Below are positions 8,169-17,312 of a stretch of DNA of 64,000 bases, piece after piece (the stretch's first letter is position 1; each line of letters opens with the position of its first letter). Under the pieces are notes generated by a model. That model did no database searches. It was not told the DNA's origin and saw only the letters and a list, made by a program, of their open reading frames with translations. The translations under genes were made by a program, and so were the position numbers. The stretch comes from Catalinimonas sp038039535 (GTDB lineage Bacteria > Bacteroidota > Bacteroidia > Cytophagales > Cyclobacteriaceae). The stretch spans positions 10,345-74,344 of the forward strand of contig NZ_JBBPHP010000035.1 of the NCBI RefSeq assembly GCF_038039535.1, given 5' to 3'.

Positions 8169-8819
8169 TTATTTGACTTTGATTTGAAGTACTTTCAGCA
8201 TATTTACCGTAATCATAATGGCTATGCCTAAGCTCAGATAAGCAAGAATCTGTATACTACTCACTTTTCTTTGAGCATGTTTGTACAGCTTTTGCCCTAC
8301 TGTAATCTGTATGTCCTCCAACTCATGAGTAGTGTCCAAAAGCATATCAAATGCGGTCATGCTTTCCTGCCGATATACTTGGCTAGCCTTTTCAAATTGA
8401 TTACTTTCTATATGCTGGATGATCCTATTTTCAATCCTCCTATAGTCTTCTACCAGCTCATTGAACTCAGATAAGCTGTTAGCCTCATCAACTGTCAGAT
8501 GGGTTTTTGCATACTTTGCCTCTATCTGATCAATAAGCCGGTTGTTTTCCCTGATCTTATTAATTACCTCTGGTGCGCCTTCGTACTTCTCCATATACAC
8601 CAGTTCTTCCAAATTGAGCCGATTCCGATAAAACTGCTCCTGTATCTTGGCCAGATCAAAAGAAGGCACCAGCCGGTCTTCTAACATGGATTTAAAATCA
8701 TGCGAAAAGTCTGACAAATTTCTTGAGGTCACTATTGTAAGCACATTGAGTAACACCAATACTACCAAAAATGAAATAATTATTCTTTCTCTGTTAGATA
8801 ACTTGCCAAGGAATCGCAT
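8169..8819 (-). CDS. Four-helix-bundle MCP-type sensor domain protein without signalling domain
   Basis: The 216-residue product has a membrane helix near the N-terminus (IIISFLVVLVLLNVLTIV, about 13-31), a helical periplasmic region of about 150 residues, and a second membrane helix close to the end (SIQILAYLSLGIAIMITVNML). This is the layout of 4HB_MCP sensor modules of chemoreceptors and sensor kinases, but it ends in LKVLQIKVK with no HAMP, kinase or methyl-accepting domain. It lies between parE (17 bp downstream of parE's end) and parC (29 bp upstream), in the same direction, so it is probably cotranscribed with topoisomerase IV. Its role is unknown; the fold assignment is from pattern and topology. 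Confidence 0.7.
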   Translation of the reverse strand: MRFLGKLSNRERIIISFLVVLVLLNVLTIVTSRNLSDFSHDFKSMLEDRLVPSFDLAKIQEQFYRNRLNLEELVYMEKYEGAPEVINKIRENNRLIDQIEAKYAKTHLTVDEANSLSEFNELVEDYRRIENRIIQHIESNQFEKASQVYRQESMTAFDMLLDTTHELEDIQITVGQKLYKHAQRKVSSIQILAYLSLGIAIMITVNMLKVLQIKVK

Positions 8820-8835
8820 AAAATATAAAATTGGA

Positions 8836-10701
8836 TTACACTGCTACCTCTTCCACCAAATCTTTTTCTACCCTGAGCCTATCAATGATGAATGTCTGAC
8901 GGTCAGGCGTATTTTTGCCCATATAAAAAGTAAGAAGTTTCTTAATGCTTACTTTATCATCTATAATAATAGGCTGAAGCCTGATCTCCTCCCCAATGAA
9001 AGCACCAAATTCATCAGGCGATATTTCACCTAATCCCTTGAAGCGAGTTATCTCAGGCTTATTGCCCAGCTTATTTACTGCCTGTCGTTTCTCATCCTCT
9101 GAATAGCAATAGATTGTCTCTTTCTTGTTTCTCACTCTGAATAGCGGCGTATCCAGGATAAAAACATGGCCGTTGCGAACCAAATCAGGGAAAAACTGTA
9201 AAAAGAATGTCAGCATGAGCAATCTTATGTGCATGCCATCCACATCAGCGTCAGTAGCAATGATGATTTTGCGATAACGTAAACCATCCAGCCCATCTTC
9301 AATATTCAAAGCATGCTGAAGCAGATTGAACTCCTCATTTTCATATACCACTTTTTTTGTCAGGGAGAAGCAGTTTAAAGGTTTACCTCTTAAGCTAAAA
9401 ACCGCCTGAGTTTGCACATCTCTTGATTTGGTGATTGATCCACTGGCAGAGTCACCCTCAGTGATGAAAATCATGGTATCATCGCCTTTTTCTCCTTTTT
9501 TGTCATCGTAATGCATACGACAATCTCTCAGCTTTTTATTGTGCAAATTGGCCTTCTTAGCTCTTTCATTGGCCAGTTTCTTGATGCCCGCAATTTCTTT
9601 CCTTTCTCTTTCAGATTGCTGAATACGCTTGAGTAGCGCATTGGCGGTATCCTGATGCCTATGTAGATAGTTATCCAGCTGTTTTTTGATGAAGTCATTT
9701 ATAAAAGTCCGCATGGTAGGACCTTCAGGACCTACGTTTTGTGAGCCTAACTTTGTTTTGGTTTGTGACTCAAAAACCGGCTCCTGCACTCTTACTGATA
9801 TCGCAGCTACAATGGAAGCACGAACATCTGACGCATCAAAGTTTTTGTTGTAAAACTCACGTATAGTTTTTACAACTGCCTCACGGAATGCCGCCAGGTG
9901 TGTACCTCCCTGTGTAGTATACTGACCATTGACAAAGGAATAATATTCTTCACCATACTGATTGGTATGAGACATTGCAATCTCTATATCCTCACCTTTC
10001 AGGTGTATGATTGGATAGCGAAGATTATCTTCTGAGGTTTTATTAGAGAGAAGGTCCAAAAGTCCATTCTCAGAATGATACTTTTTTCCATTAAAATTAA
10101 TGGTGAGACCTGAATTCAGGTAAGCATAATTCCAGAGTTGGTTTTCAAGAAACTGAGGCCTGAAATGAAAGTTTTTAAAGACGTCATCATCCGGTTCAAA
10201 TACGATAAGGGTACCATTCTTATCAGTGGATTTGGTAATTTTGGCATCATTGGTGATCACGCCTCTCTCAAACTCTGCAATTTTAGTTTTTCCCTCCCGG
10301 AAGGACTGTACTTTGAAATGGTTAGAAAGGGCATTAACGGCCTTGGTACCTACACCATTCAATCCGACAGATTTTTGAAATGCTTTGGAGTCGTATTTTC
10401 CGCCGGTATTTATTTTGGATACACAATCAACCACTTTGCCCAGAGGTATCCCACGACCATAGTCTCTGATTTCTACTCTCTTTTCAGTAACCTTAATGTC
10501 TATATTTTTACCGAAGCCCATCACGTGCTCGTCAATACAGTTATCTATTACCTCTTTGACCAATACATATATTCCATCATCAAAAGAAGAACCATCTCCA
10601 AGCTTACCTATGTACATACCTGGTCTCAAGCGAATATGCTCACGCCAGTCCAGCGAACGTATACTGTCTTCGGTGTAGTTACTGTGATTGTTGTCTGCCA
10701 T
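8836..10701 (-). CDS. parE: DNA topoisomerase IV subunit B
   Basis: The 621-residue product is a GHKL-ATPase type IIA topoisomerase B subunit. RPGMYIG is at 26-32, the catalytic glutamate is in LVKEVIDNCIDE (E50, with N54), and the ATP-lid glycine motif is GLNGVGTKAVNALS. A TOPRIM domain carries EGDSAS and DADVDG metal-binding motifs, and the C-terminus has the RFKGLGE motif. ParE supplies ATP hydrolysis to ParC in chromosome decatenation. It heads the parE/4HB protein/parC unit. The intervening 192 bp before the next upstream gene (10702-10893) contains no gene. Confidence 0.9.
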   Translation of the reverse strand: MADNNHSNYTEDSIRSLDWREHIRLRPGMYIGKLGDGSSFDDGIYVLVKEVIDNCIDEHVMGFGKNIDIKVTEKRVEIRDYGRGIPLGKVVDCVSKINTGGKYDSKAFQKSVGLNGVGTKAVNALSNHFKVQSFREGKTKIAEFERGVITNDAKITKSTDKNGTLIVFEPDDDVFKNFHFRPQFLENQLWNYAYLNSGLTINFNGKKYHSENGLLDLLSNKTSEDNLRYPIIHLKGEDIEIAMSHTNQYGEEYYSFVNGQYTTQGGTHLAAFREAVVKTIREFYNKNFDASDVRASIVAAISVRVQEPVFESQTKTKLGSQNVGPEGPTMRTFINDFIKKQLDNYLHRHQDTANALLKRIQQSERERKEIAGIKKLANERAKKANLHNKKLRDCRMHYDDKKGEKGDDTMIFITEGDSASGSITKSRDVQTQAVFSLRGKPLNCFSLTKKVVYENEEFNLLQHALNIEDGLDGLRYRKIIIATDADVDGMHIRLLMLTFFLQFFPDLVRNGHVFILDTPLFRVRNKKETIYCYSEDEKRQAVNKLGNKPEITRFKGLGEISPDEFGAFIGEEIRLQPIIIDDKVSIKKLLTFYMGKNTPDRQTFIIDRLRVEKDLVEEVAV

Positions 10702-10893
10702 ATTGTTTCAGAAAAAAACTTATAATACGTAAAATTTGCCTTGAACGCTCTAAATTGAGGATTTCTTATTCTTAATGCAAGTATATTCCCTGAGGAAACA
10801 GTTAAGGTTTTAACTTAGTTCGCCCCCTTTATTTGCTTGAATTTCAGCCAAATTGCCCGGGAAAAGTAAGGAGAAATTGGGCTTAAAAAAAAT

Positions 10894-11655
10894 TTAAATT
10901 TCTAAGCTCAGACTATCATATGCCAGATGAACATGCGCAGGTAACATACGACTTACCTCCTGATGCATACCCAAATTATGGCTAATGTGGGTAAGAAAAG
11001 CCTGACGGGGATTTATTTCATCAATTAACTCCAGAGATTCTTCCAAAGTAAAATGAGAAATATGCTGTTTGTGTTGGAGAGCATTGAGCACTAAAACTTC
11101 CGTTCCTTTTATTTTTTCTTTTTCTGTCTCGGCAATAGATTTTGCATCTGTGATATAGGTAAAATTTTTGACTCTATAACCGAATACTGGAAGCTTGTAA
11201 TGAAGCACTTCTATAGGCGTAAAAGTAACACCTTCTGCTTCAAAGGGTTGGTTTTCAATTTCGTTGACGACTACCTTGGGTACACCAGGATATTTATCAG
11301 CAGCGAAGACATAGGCAAACTCCTGCCTGAGTTGTGCTATTACCTGTTTGCTGGCGAAAACCGGCATATCTTTTTGCTGAGAGAAATTAAATCCTCTCAC
11401 ATCATCCATACCAGCGATGTGATCTTTGTGCTGATGGGTAAAGATTAAGGCATCCAGATGGGTGATTTGATTGCTCAGCACTTGTTGTCTGAAGTCGGGA
11501 CCAGAATCTATGATGAAGCTTTTTCCATCTATTTCTATATGGACAGATGACCTCAGACGCTTATCCCGATAATCAAGTGAGCTACATACTTTGCATTGAC
11601 AGTTAATCACTGGTACACCCTGCGATGTACCAGTGCCTAAAAAAGTTACTCTCAA
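10894..11655 (-). CDS. MBL-fold metallo-hydrolase, PhnP-like
   Basis: The 253-residue product is a metallo-beta-lactamase-fold hydrolase. The dinuclear zinc motif HQHKDH is at 74-79, with later ligands in FLTHISH near the C-terminus. An N-terminal CQCKVC motif at 19-24 matches the structural zinc site of PhnP, the phosphoribosyl cyclic phosphodiesterase. PhnP-like proteins occur widely in Bacteroidota without a C-P lyase operon, so the substrate here is unknown. Its start overlaps the end of the 94-residue gene by four bases, and it is the last gene of a four-gene unit headed by a hybrid histidine kinase. Confidence 0.85.
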   Translation of the reverse strand: MRVTFLGTGTSQGVPVINCQCKVCSSLDYRDKRLRSSVHIEIDGKSFIIDSGPDFRQQVLSNQITHLDALIFTHQHKDHIAGMDDVRGFNFSQQKDMPVFASKQVIAQLRQEFAYVFAADKYPGVPKVVVNEIENQPFEAEGVTFTPIEVLHYKLPVFGYRVKNFTYITDAKSIAETEKEKIKGTEVLVLNALQHKQHISHFTLEESLELIDEINPRQAFLTHISHNLGMHQEVSRMLPAHVHLAYDSLSLEI

Positions 11656-11936
11656 ATCTTAGAGGAAGTTTCCAGTATTTCCAGAAGAAATTTTTTATTT
11701 TTATCACTCAGGGATTCAATATCAAGATCCACCAGTTTGATGATATCCATCAGACAGTTTATTTTACCTTCAAGAGGATAATATTTATTGATGATCGCCA
11801 CCTTGGTTTCGTTAAGAATGCAATACCCTGACTTAAAATTACCTTTCTCGTAACGTAATACGTAATCTGACTCAGCAAATAAATCCTCCAGCTTGTTTAA
11901 AAAATGCTTAGTGTATTTTACTTCTCCACCAGCCAT
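11652..11936 (-). CDS. Conserved small protein of unknown function
   Basis: The 94-residue product contains the segments YVLRYEKGNFKSGYCILN and VAIINKYYPLEGKINCLMDII, which I recognise as a conserved Bacteroidota protein often placed next to a PhnP-like MBL gene. No catalytic motif or membrane segment is visible; it appears to be a small alpha/beta cytoplasmic protein. It overlaps the receiver gene stop by one base and the MBL start by four bases, so all three are likely translationally coupled. Function unknown. Confidence 0.75.
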   Translation of the reverse strand: MAGGEVKYTKHFLNKLEDLFAESDYVLRYEKGNFKSGYCILNETKVAIINKYYPLEGKINCLMDIIKLVDLDIESLSDKNKKFLLEILETSSKI

Positions 11937-12313
11937 TAGCTCGTATATTTTTTCACTACCTCTACCAGATGATCAAAGTTTAGAGGTTTTTGTAAATATT
12001 CGTTGATTCCTACGTTGGTAAATTCTTCTACTGAGTAATTTTTAGCATTACCTGTAATAGCTATTATGGGTATAGTTGATTTTTGAGGATCATCCATTGC
12101 TCTAATTTGCTTAGTGCATTCCATGCCATCCATTTTGGGCATTCCGATGTCCATCAGAATAATGTCATAGTCATCAGCTTCAATCGCTTTAAGCACCTCT
12201 TCCCCGTTTTTTACAGAATCTATTTCATAATTCTGAAACTGGAGAACTTTTTTTGTCAGGTTTTGAATCACTGAACTATCTTCAGCGACTAACACTTTTT
12301 TAGTATTGGCCAT
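11936..12313 (-). CDS. Single-domain response regulator (CheY-like)
   Basis: The 125-residue product is a receiver domain and nothing else. The acidic pocket is E11-D12, the phospho-accepting aspartate is D55 in ILMDIGMP, the conserved threonine is T87 (AITGNA) and the lysine is K109 (LQKPLNF). There is no output domain. It overlaps the end of the hybrid kinase gene by 14 bases and is probably its partner, receiving phosphate from the kinase's Hpt domain. Its final target is unknown; it could act by protein-protein contact. Confidence 0.93.
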   Translation of the reverse strand: MANTKKVLVAEDSSVIQNLTKKVLQFQNYEIDSVKNGEEVLKAIEADDYDIILMDIGMPKMDGMECTKQIRAMDDPQKSTIPIIAITGNAKNYSVEEFTNVGINEYLQKPLNFDHLVEVVKKYTS

Positions 12314-15300
12314 CTTTAAATGAATTTAAAAAGCTTTTGAACTCAAGTTGAAATTCTGAAAAATATGATTGCAGGAGTTCCAAATCATTACCAAGATCCG
12401 ATGTTTTGCCTTGCTTAAGTTCAGCCTCAATATGAGTAACCAGCTTGGCTAAACGATCTATTCCCAAGGTACTGGAATTACCTTTCAATGTGTGCAATTT
12501 ACTTAAAATATCGTCATAATCTTCTTTTTTAAGGGATTCTGTACAAGAATTAATCAGCGACTTTGCCTCCTCTTCAAAATCACTTAGGGTTTCAATGATA
12601 ATTTCTTTTCCACCGTATTTTTCCAGATCTTTTAGTGTCTCAAAATTTACAATTTTATCGTCCGTATCCAATGACTCACCATTCAAAAAAGCTGGAGCTA
12701 ACTCCTGCTCACTGCTCAGTACTTCTACTAATTTATTAACAAGAAGCTTAGGCCGGATAGGCTTTGACACATAGTCGTCCAAGCCAGCATTAATAAATTT
12801 TTCTTTATCACCCTGCATTGAATAAGCAGTCATGGCAATGATAGGAGGAACTGTCTCAAGCCCCAATGAACGGATAGCTTTAGTCGCCGCAATGCCATCC
12901 ATTTCAGGCATCTGAATATCCATCAGAATCACATCAAAATTATGATTTTTCACTAACTCAATGGCTTTTTTACCACTCTCAGCCATGGTTACCTGACAAT
13001 GAGATTTTTCCAGAATCTTACTGGATACCTTACGGTTGACAAGATTATCATCCACCAGTAATACCTGGGGCTTATATTTTTTTAAGTAATCATAAGCGTC
13101 TTCATTTTGAGCTTTTTCTTCCTCAGGCGCGGCGGCTTCATTTGCTTTAAAAGTAAACCAAAAAGTACTACCTGAGCCTGTTTTTGAATGTAAGCCAACC
13201 TCTCCCCCCATCAGTGTGGCCAACTGTTTTGAGATCGCTAATCCTAAGCCAGTGCCTTTATATTTTTTATTAATGGAGCTATCTATCTGATTGAAATTCT
13301 GAAACAACTCCTGCTGAGCGCTTTCAGATATTCCAATTCCGGTATCAGTCACTGATATTTTCAGTAGTATTTGTCCACCTTTCAAAGGTTTATCAACTGC
13401 ATCTTCCTTAGCTACATGTATACGCACACTACCGTCTTGGTCAGTGAATTTAATCGCATTGGAAGTTAAATTAGAGATGATTTGCAAAACCCTGGTTTCA
13501 TCAATTTTTACATATTCGGGCAAGTCTTTTTCAAGGGTGAAGTTAAAAGCGATACCTTTAGCTCGTGCTTGCTGTGAGAAGAGTGCATGTACTTTACCAG
13601 GAACTGATTTGAGGGGTACAATACTCTTATGAAGTTTCATTTTGCCTGCCTCTATTTTAGACAGGTCAAGAATATCATTCAGTATGTTAAGCAGTATTTC
13701 AGATGATTTTTTGATCGTCTGCACAAAGTCTTCCTGCTCCTCATCCAATGAGGTATCTGCTAGGAGATCAATCATGCTGATGATACCATTCATCGGTGTT
13801 CTGATCTCATGGCTCATATTAGCCAAGAAGCCTTCCTTAACTTTCAGGGAGCGCTCAGCAACATCTTTTGCTCTTTGTAACTCCTGACTTGCTTTCTTGA
13901 GTTGAGTAATATCACGCGCTACTCCTTCAATCTCTACTGGCTTTCGGGAATAATTATAAATCAGGCGAACATTACAAATACATTGCAACAACTCACCATC
14001 GGCTTTGATGATTGAAGCTTCAAAATTTCTGACAGATTTATATTTAACTAGCTGCCGGATCAAATTTTTAGTGCGACTATCATACAAATAGTAATTAGTA
14101 ATGTTTTTTCCTACTACATCATAAGTATGATAATCGGTAAGCTCCTGTACAGAGGGGCTGATTAGTGAAATGGTCCCATCCAGGTGACACCTAAAATATA
14201 TATCCTGAAACGACTCAAAAATATTTCTAAACTTTTCCTCACTATCAATCACTTTGAGCTCAGAATCCTTCTTTACAGAAACATCATGTGCTATCCCGGA
14301 AACCTCTCTGATCGTTCCGTCTTCGCGGTAGATGGGGTTAATAAAGATTTGAAACCATTTTTGTTCATGATTTTCACTTTCCAAATGCAGCTCATACTCA
14401 GAGGGATTACCATCCAGTGCCATTTCATAGCGCATTTGCCAAATGTTCAGATACTCTGCAGTTGCCTGCTTATTGGTATCATTGAAAACTTCTCCTAATG
14501 CCGGAGGAATACCATAACGCTCAATTGCAAAATTTTCAAAATTCTTATTGAAAGTGGTAAATCTTAATGACCTGTCTACCGACCAGATTAAATGGCTACT
14601 GCTTTGAAAAATAGCATTGAGCCGGCTGGTTTGTTCATTCAGCTTCTCTTCATTGAGTTTCCTTTCTACTGCCAGGGCAACCTGTCCGGATACAAAGTCT
14701 AAAAGATCCATATCCCGGGTGGTAAGCCCATCAGAAGACTCAAAATGCTGTAATGAAATCAGACCTATCGTTCTATTCTTAATTTTGAGAGGAACGCCGA
14801 GCCATATTTTTGGGAGCACAGATAGGGGTCTGATAAACTTTTTTTCGGCCAGTTTTTCCAGATCATGTGCATAAAGAAATACCGGCTCGTTGGTATTAAT
14901 CACGTATCTGACCAGATCAGACTGACTCTTGCTTCTATCGTAGGGGCCAACATTCTGCTTCAATCCTGAAATGAAATATGGAAATCTGACTTGTTGATCT
15001 TCTCCCATCAAAGCGATATAAAAATTATCGGCTTTTATGACTCTTTTCAGCTCACGATGAATATTAAAATAAAGCGTATCCAGATCAGGGCTGTGAATAG
15101 TAAGGTTCGCAATGCTGTTGTATAAATTCTGCGCTCTCTCCGCTCTAACCTGTTCACTGATATCATAAAATATGCCTCTGTATTCTACCTCATTGCCGTT
15201 TCTTTTCACTGTCAGGCTACCAGAGACATACACATTTTTACCAGTCTTATTGATAAATATGGTATTAAAATTACCGCCAGCACCTTCTGCTTTTAGCCTT

Positions 15301-16310
15301 TGTAGGTGTTCCAGAGTATTTTGCTGATAGTGGGGATGAATCAGACTCTTAAAATTCAATTTTCTGATCTCCTCATCCGAGTAACCCATTTTATTTCGCC
15401 AGGCTTTATTTACAAATTGAATTTCACCTGATTCATTGAAAATTAGGATTAGGTCAAAAGCAGTATTAAAAAGCTCAGCCAATTGCTTGTTTTTCTCCTG
15501 TAGCTTTCTTTTTACCTCTTTCTGCTCCGAAATATTTTCAGCGAGTATACTAAGCCCGGAAAACTCTCCATCAGTTTCATGGTAGATGATACTACTGAGG
15601 TTAAGCTTGACGAGTTTACCACTCTTGGTCAGCACACTACGCTTAAGATTGACATGGATATCATTTTGGGCTGCCAGATTTAGAAATGTCGGCATGTTGA
15701 GCTTTTCGCCCCTCAAAGGTACAAACTCATCAAAAAGATTATTTCCCTGTAGTGCATCTCCGCTTTCTTCCAGTGTTTCCTGCATAGCCGCATTGGCATA
15801 AATGATATTTCCTTCAGCATCAATTGATACCACCAGAAGATTGGCATCCCTAAGTGAATTTTGCAGTTGTTCAAAAGAGACTGTGGATTTTTTTAGGGCT
15901 TTACTTTCTATTTGAGCCTGGAAAATCAAACCCAGCGTGTAAAGATATCCGCCTTCTTTCCTTTCTTGAGCAACCAAAACCAGCCTGGCATCCCTTTCTC
16001 TGCGTAAATCTGGGATTACAAAGCCGAGCAGCAAACTTACTTCCTTTGACTGCTCACTGATCAATGCACCACAAGCCTTTTTTAACTTTTCCTGTGAGGA
16101 GAAATCTAGATATTTGTATAGTTCGTTTGAACTTTCGCTAGCCAGTTTAAAATATTCTTTACAAGACTGATTGATTTGCTCACTAACAATATCACAGTAA
16201 TTTTGATTGTACTTTACTGTGATCAGACTTATAGGGAGATGACCATTTTCAAGTAAAAAATTAAAAACTTTTTCCTGCGCTCGCTCCTCTTGATTTGAAT
16301 TTTCAGTCAT
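12300..16310 (-). CDS. Hybrid sensor histidine kinase with PAS, GAF, receiver and Hpt domains
   Basis: The 1336-residue product has no clear membrane helix and is probably cytoplasmic. Domains in order: an uncharacterised, possibly PAS-like N-terminal module (about 15-140); PAS (about 150-265); PAS (about 275-390); GAF (about 395-555); PAS (about 562-680); PAS (about 692-805); HisKA with phospho-His834 (NMSHEIRTPMNG); HATPase with N box NLTSNAIKF (947-955), G1 DTGIGI (989-994) and G2 GTGLGL (1019-1024); receiver with Asp1131 (LMDIQMPEMDG); and Hpt with His1273 (LHTLKGNSS). It therefore encodes a full His-Asp-His relay, with the next gene supplying the final receiver. The signals sensed are unknown. 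It is divergent from miaA, 68 bp apart. Confidence 0.93.
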   Translation of the reverse strand: MTENSNQEERAQEKVFNFLLENGHLPISLITVKYNQNYCDIVSEQINQSCKEYFKLASESSNELYKYLDFSSQEKLKKACGALISEQSKEVSLLLGFVIPDLRRERDARLVLVAQERKEGGYLYTLGLIFQAQIESKALKKSTVSFEQLQNSLRDANLLVVSIDAEGNIIYANAAMQETLEESGDALQGNNLFDEFVPLRGEKLNMPTFLNLAAQNDIHVNLKRSVLTKSGKLVKLNLSSIIYHETDGEFSGLSILAENISEQKEVKRKLQEKNKQLAELFNTAFDLILIFNESGEIQFVNKAWRNKMGYSDEEIRKLNFKSLIHPHYQQNTLEHLQRLKAEGAGGNFNTIFINKTGKNVYVSGSLTVKRNGNEVEYRGIFYDISEQVRAERAQNLYNSIANLTIHSPDLDTLYFNIHRELKRVIKADNFYIALMGEDQQVRFPYFISGLKQNVGPYDRSKSQSDLVRYVINTNEPVFLYAHDLEKLAEKKFIRPLSVLPKIWLGVPLKIKNRTIGLISLQHFESSDGLTTRDMDLLDFVSGQVALAVERKLNEEKLNEQTSRLNAIFQSSSHLIWSVDRSLRFTTFNKNFENFAIERYGIPPALGEVFNDTNKQATAEYLNIWQMRYEMALDGNPSEYELHLESENHEQKWFQIFINPIYREDGTIREVSGIAHDVSVKKDSELKVIDSEEKFRNIFESFQDIYFRCHLDGTISLISPSVQELTDYHTYDVVGKNITNYYLYDSRTKNLIRQLVKYKSVRNFEASIIKADGELLQCICNVRLIYNYSRKPVEIEGVARDITQLKKASQELQRAKDVAERSLKVKEGFLANMSHEIRTPMNGIISMIDLLADTSLDEEQEDFVQTIKKSSEILLNILNDILDLSKIEAGKMKLHKSIVPLKSVPGKVHALFSQQARAKGIAFNFTLEKDLPEYVKIDETRVLQIISNLTSNAIKFTDQDGSVRIHVAKEDAVDKPLKGGQILLKISVTDTGIGISESAQQELFQNFNQIDSSINKKYKGTGLGLAISKQLATLMGGEVGLHSKTGSGSTFWFTFKANEAAAPEEEKAQNEDAYDYLKKYKPQVLLVDDNLVNRKVSSKILEKSHCQVTMAESGKKAIELVKNHNFDVILMDIQMPEMDGIAATKAIRSLGLETVPPIIAMTAYSMQGDKEKFINAGLDDYVSKPIRPKLLVNKLVEVLSSEQELAPAFLNGESLDTDDKIVNFETLKDLEKYGGKEIIIETLSDFEEEAKSLINSCTESLKKEDYDDILSKLHTLKGNSSTLGIDRLAKLVTHIEAELKQGKTSDLGNDLELLQSYFSEFQLEFKSFLNSFKDGQY

Positions 16311-16378
16311 ACTTAAGAATAAGTGCCCAATTTATTTATTAACGTGTCATTTGTCAAAGACTTATCTTAAATGCTAAG

Positions 16379-17311
16379 ATGATTACAAAAAATACTCCAA
16401 CACTTATCATTTTACTGGGTCCCACTGCTGTTGGGAAGACAAGATTGGCCATTGAGCTTGCACTTTGGCTAGATACCTCAATACTATCAACTGACTCTCG
16501 TCAATTTTATAAAGAGATGAATATAGGCACCGCAAAACCTACTTTAGAAGAACAGGCTAAAGTTACCCACTACCTGATAGATTTTTTATCCGTTCAGGAT
16601 CACTATGATGTGAAGCGATTTGAAGAAGATGCCTTAATGTGCTTATCTAATATTTTTCAGGATAAACCCTATGCAATTGCTACCGGTGGTTCAGGGCTGT
16701 TTGTAAAAACGCTATGTGAAGGTATTGATGAAATGCCCGATATACCTGATAATATTAGAACGAACTTACAGAAAAGGCTTGAAGAGAAAGGCCTGGAAAA
16801 CTTATTAAGTGAACTACATAAAGTGGACCCAGAATATTATGAAGAAGTAGATGTACATAATCACCGCAGAATAATACGTGCACTGGAAGTTTATCATGCA
16901 TGCGGTCAACCTTACTCTTCTTACAGAAAAAAGTCTGGCTCAGTAGAGCGGCCATTTGAGATCATCATGCTGGGGCTCAACCGTGATCGTACTGAACTTT
17001 ATGATAGAATCAACCATCGTGTAGACCAGATGATAGAAGAAGGTTTGTTTGAAGAAGCTGCTTCCCTTTTTCCATTCAGGCATCAAAATGCGCTGCACAC
17101 CGTAGGGTATCAGGAGATTTTTCCTTATCTGCAAGGTGAGTACGATCAGGAAGAGGCCATTCGCCTGATCAAGAGAAATACCCGTAGGTTTGCAAAACGT
17201 CAGCTCACCTGGTTTAGAAAAGACCCCGAGGTAAAGTGGTTTGAACTCAGTGGCCGAGAAGAGCTTGCTTTACAAGAAATTAAAGATTACCTAAAAATTA
17301 GACTCAAATAA
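16379..17311 (+). CDS. miaA: tRNA dimethylallyltransferase
   Basis: The 310-residue product transfers a dimethylallyl group to N6 of adenosine 37 in tRNAs reading codons beginning with U. The P-loop GPTAVGKT is at about 14-21, followed by the family motif STDSRQFYKEMNIGTAKP. ATGGSGLFVKTL and the C-terminal RNTRRFAKRQLTWFRKD motif are also characteristic. The usual length for the family is about 300 residues. Only one base separates its stop from the GTG start of the next gene, so the two are likely an operon. Confidence 0.95.
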   Translation: MITKNTPTLIILLGPTAVGKTRLAIELALWLDTSILSTDSRQFYKEMNIGTAKPTLEEQAKVTHYLIDFLSVQDHYDVKRFEEDALMCLSNIFQDKPYAIATGGSGLFVKTLCEGIDEMPDIPDNIRTNLQKRLEEKGLENLLSELHKVDPEYYEEVDVHNHRRIIRALEVYHACGQPYSSYRKKSGSVERPFEIIMLGLNRDRTELYDRINHRVDQMIEEGLFEEAASLFPFRHQNALHTVGYQEIFPYLQGEYDQEEAIRLIKRNTRRFAKRQLTWFRKDPEVKWFELSGREELALQEIKDYLKIRLK

Positions 17312-17312
17312 A

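Noticed and set aside
10894..11655. C-P lyase (phosphonate) pathway member
   Set aside because: The CxCxxC site is PhnP-like but no other phn gene is in the window.
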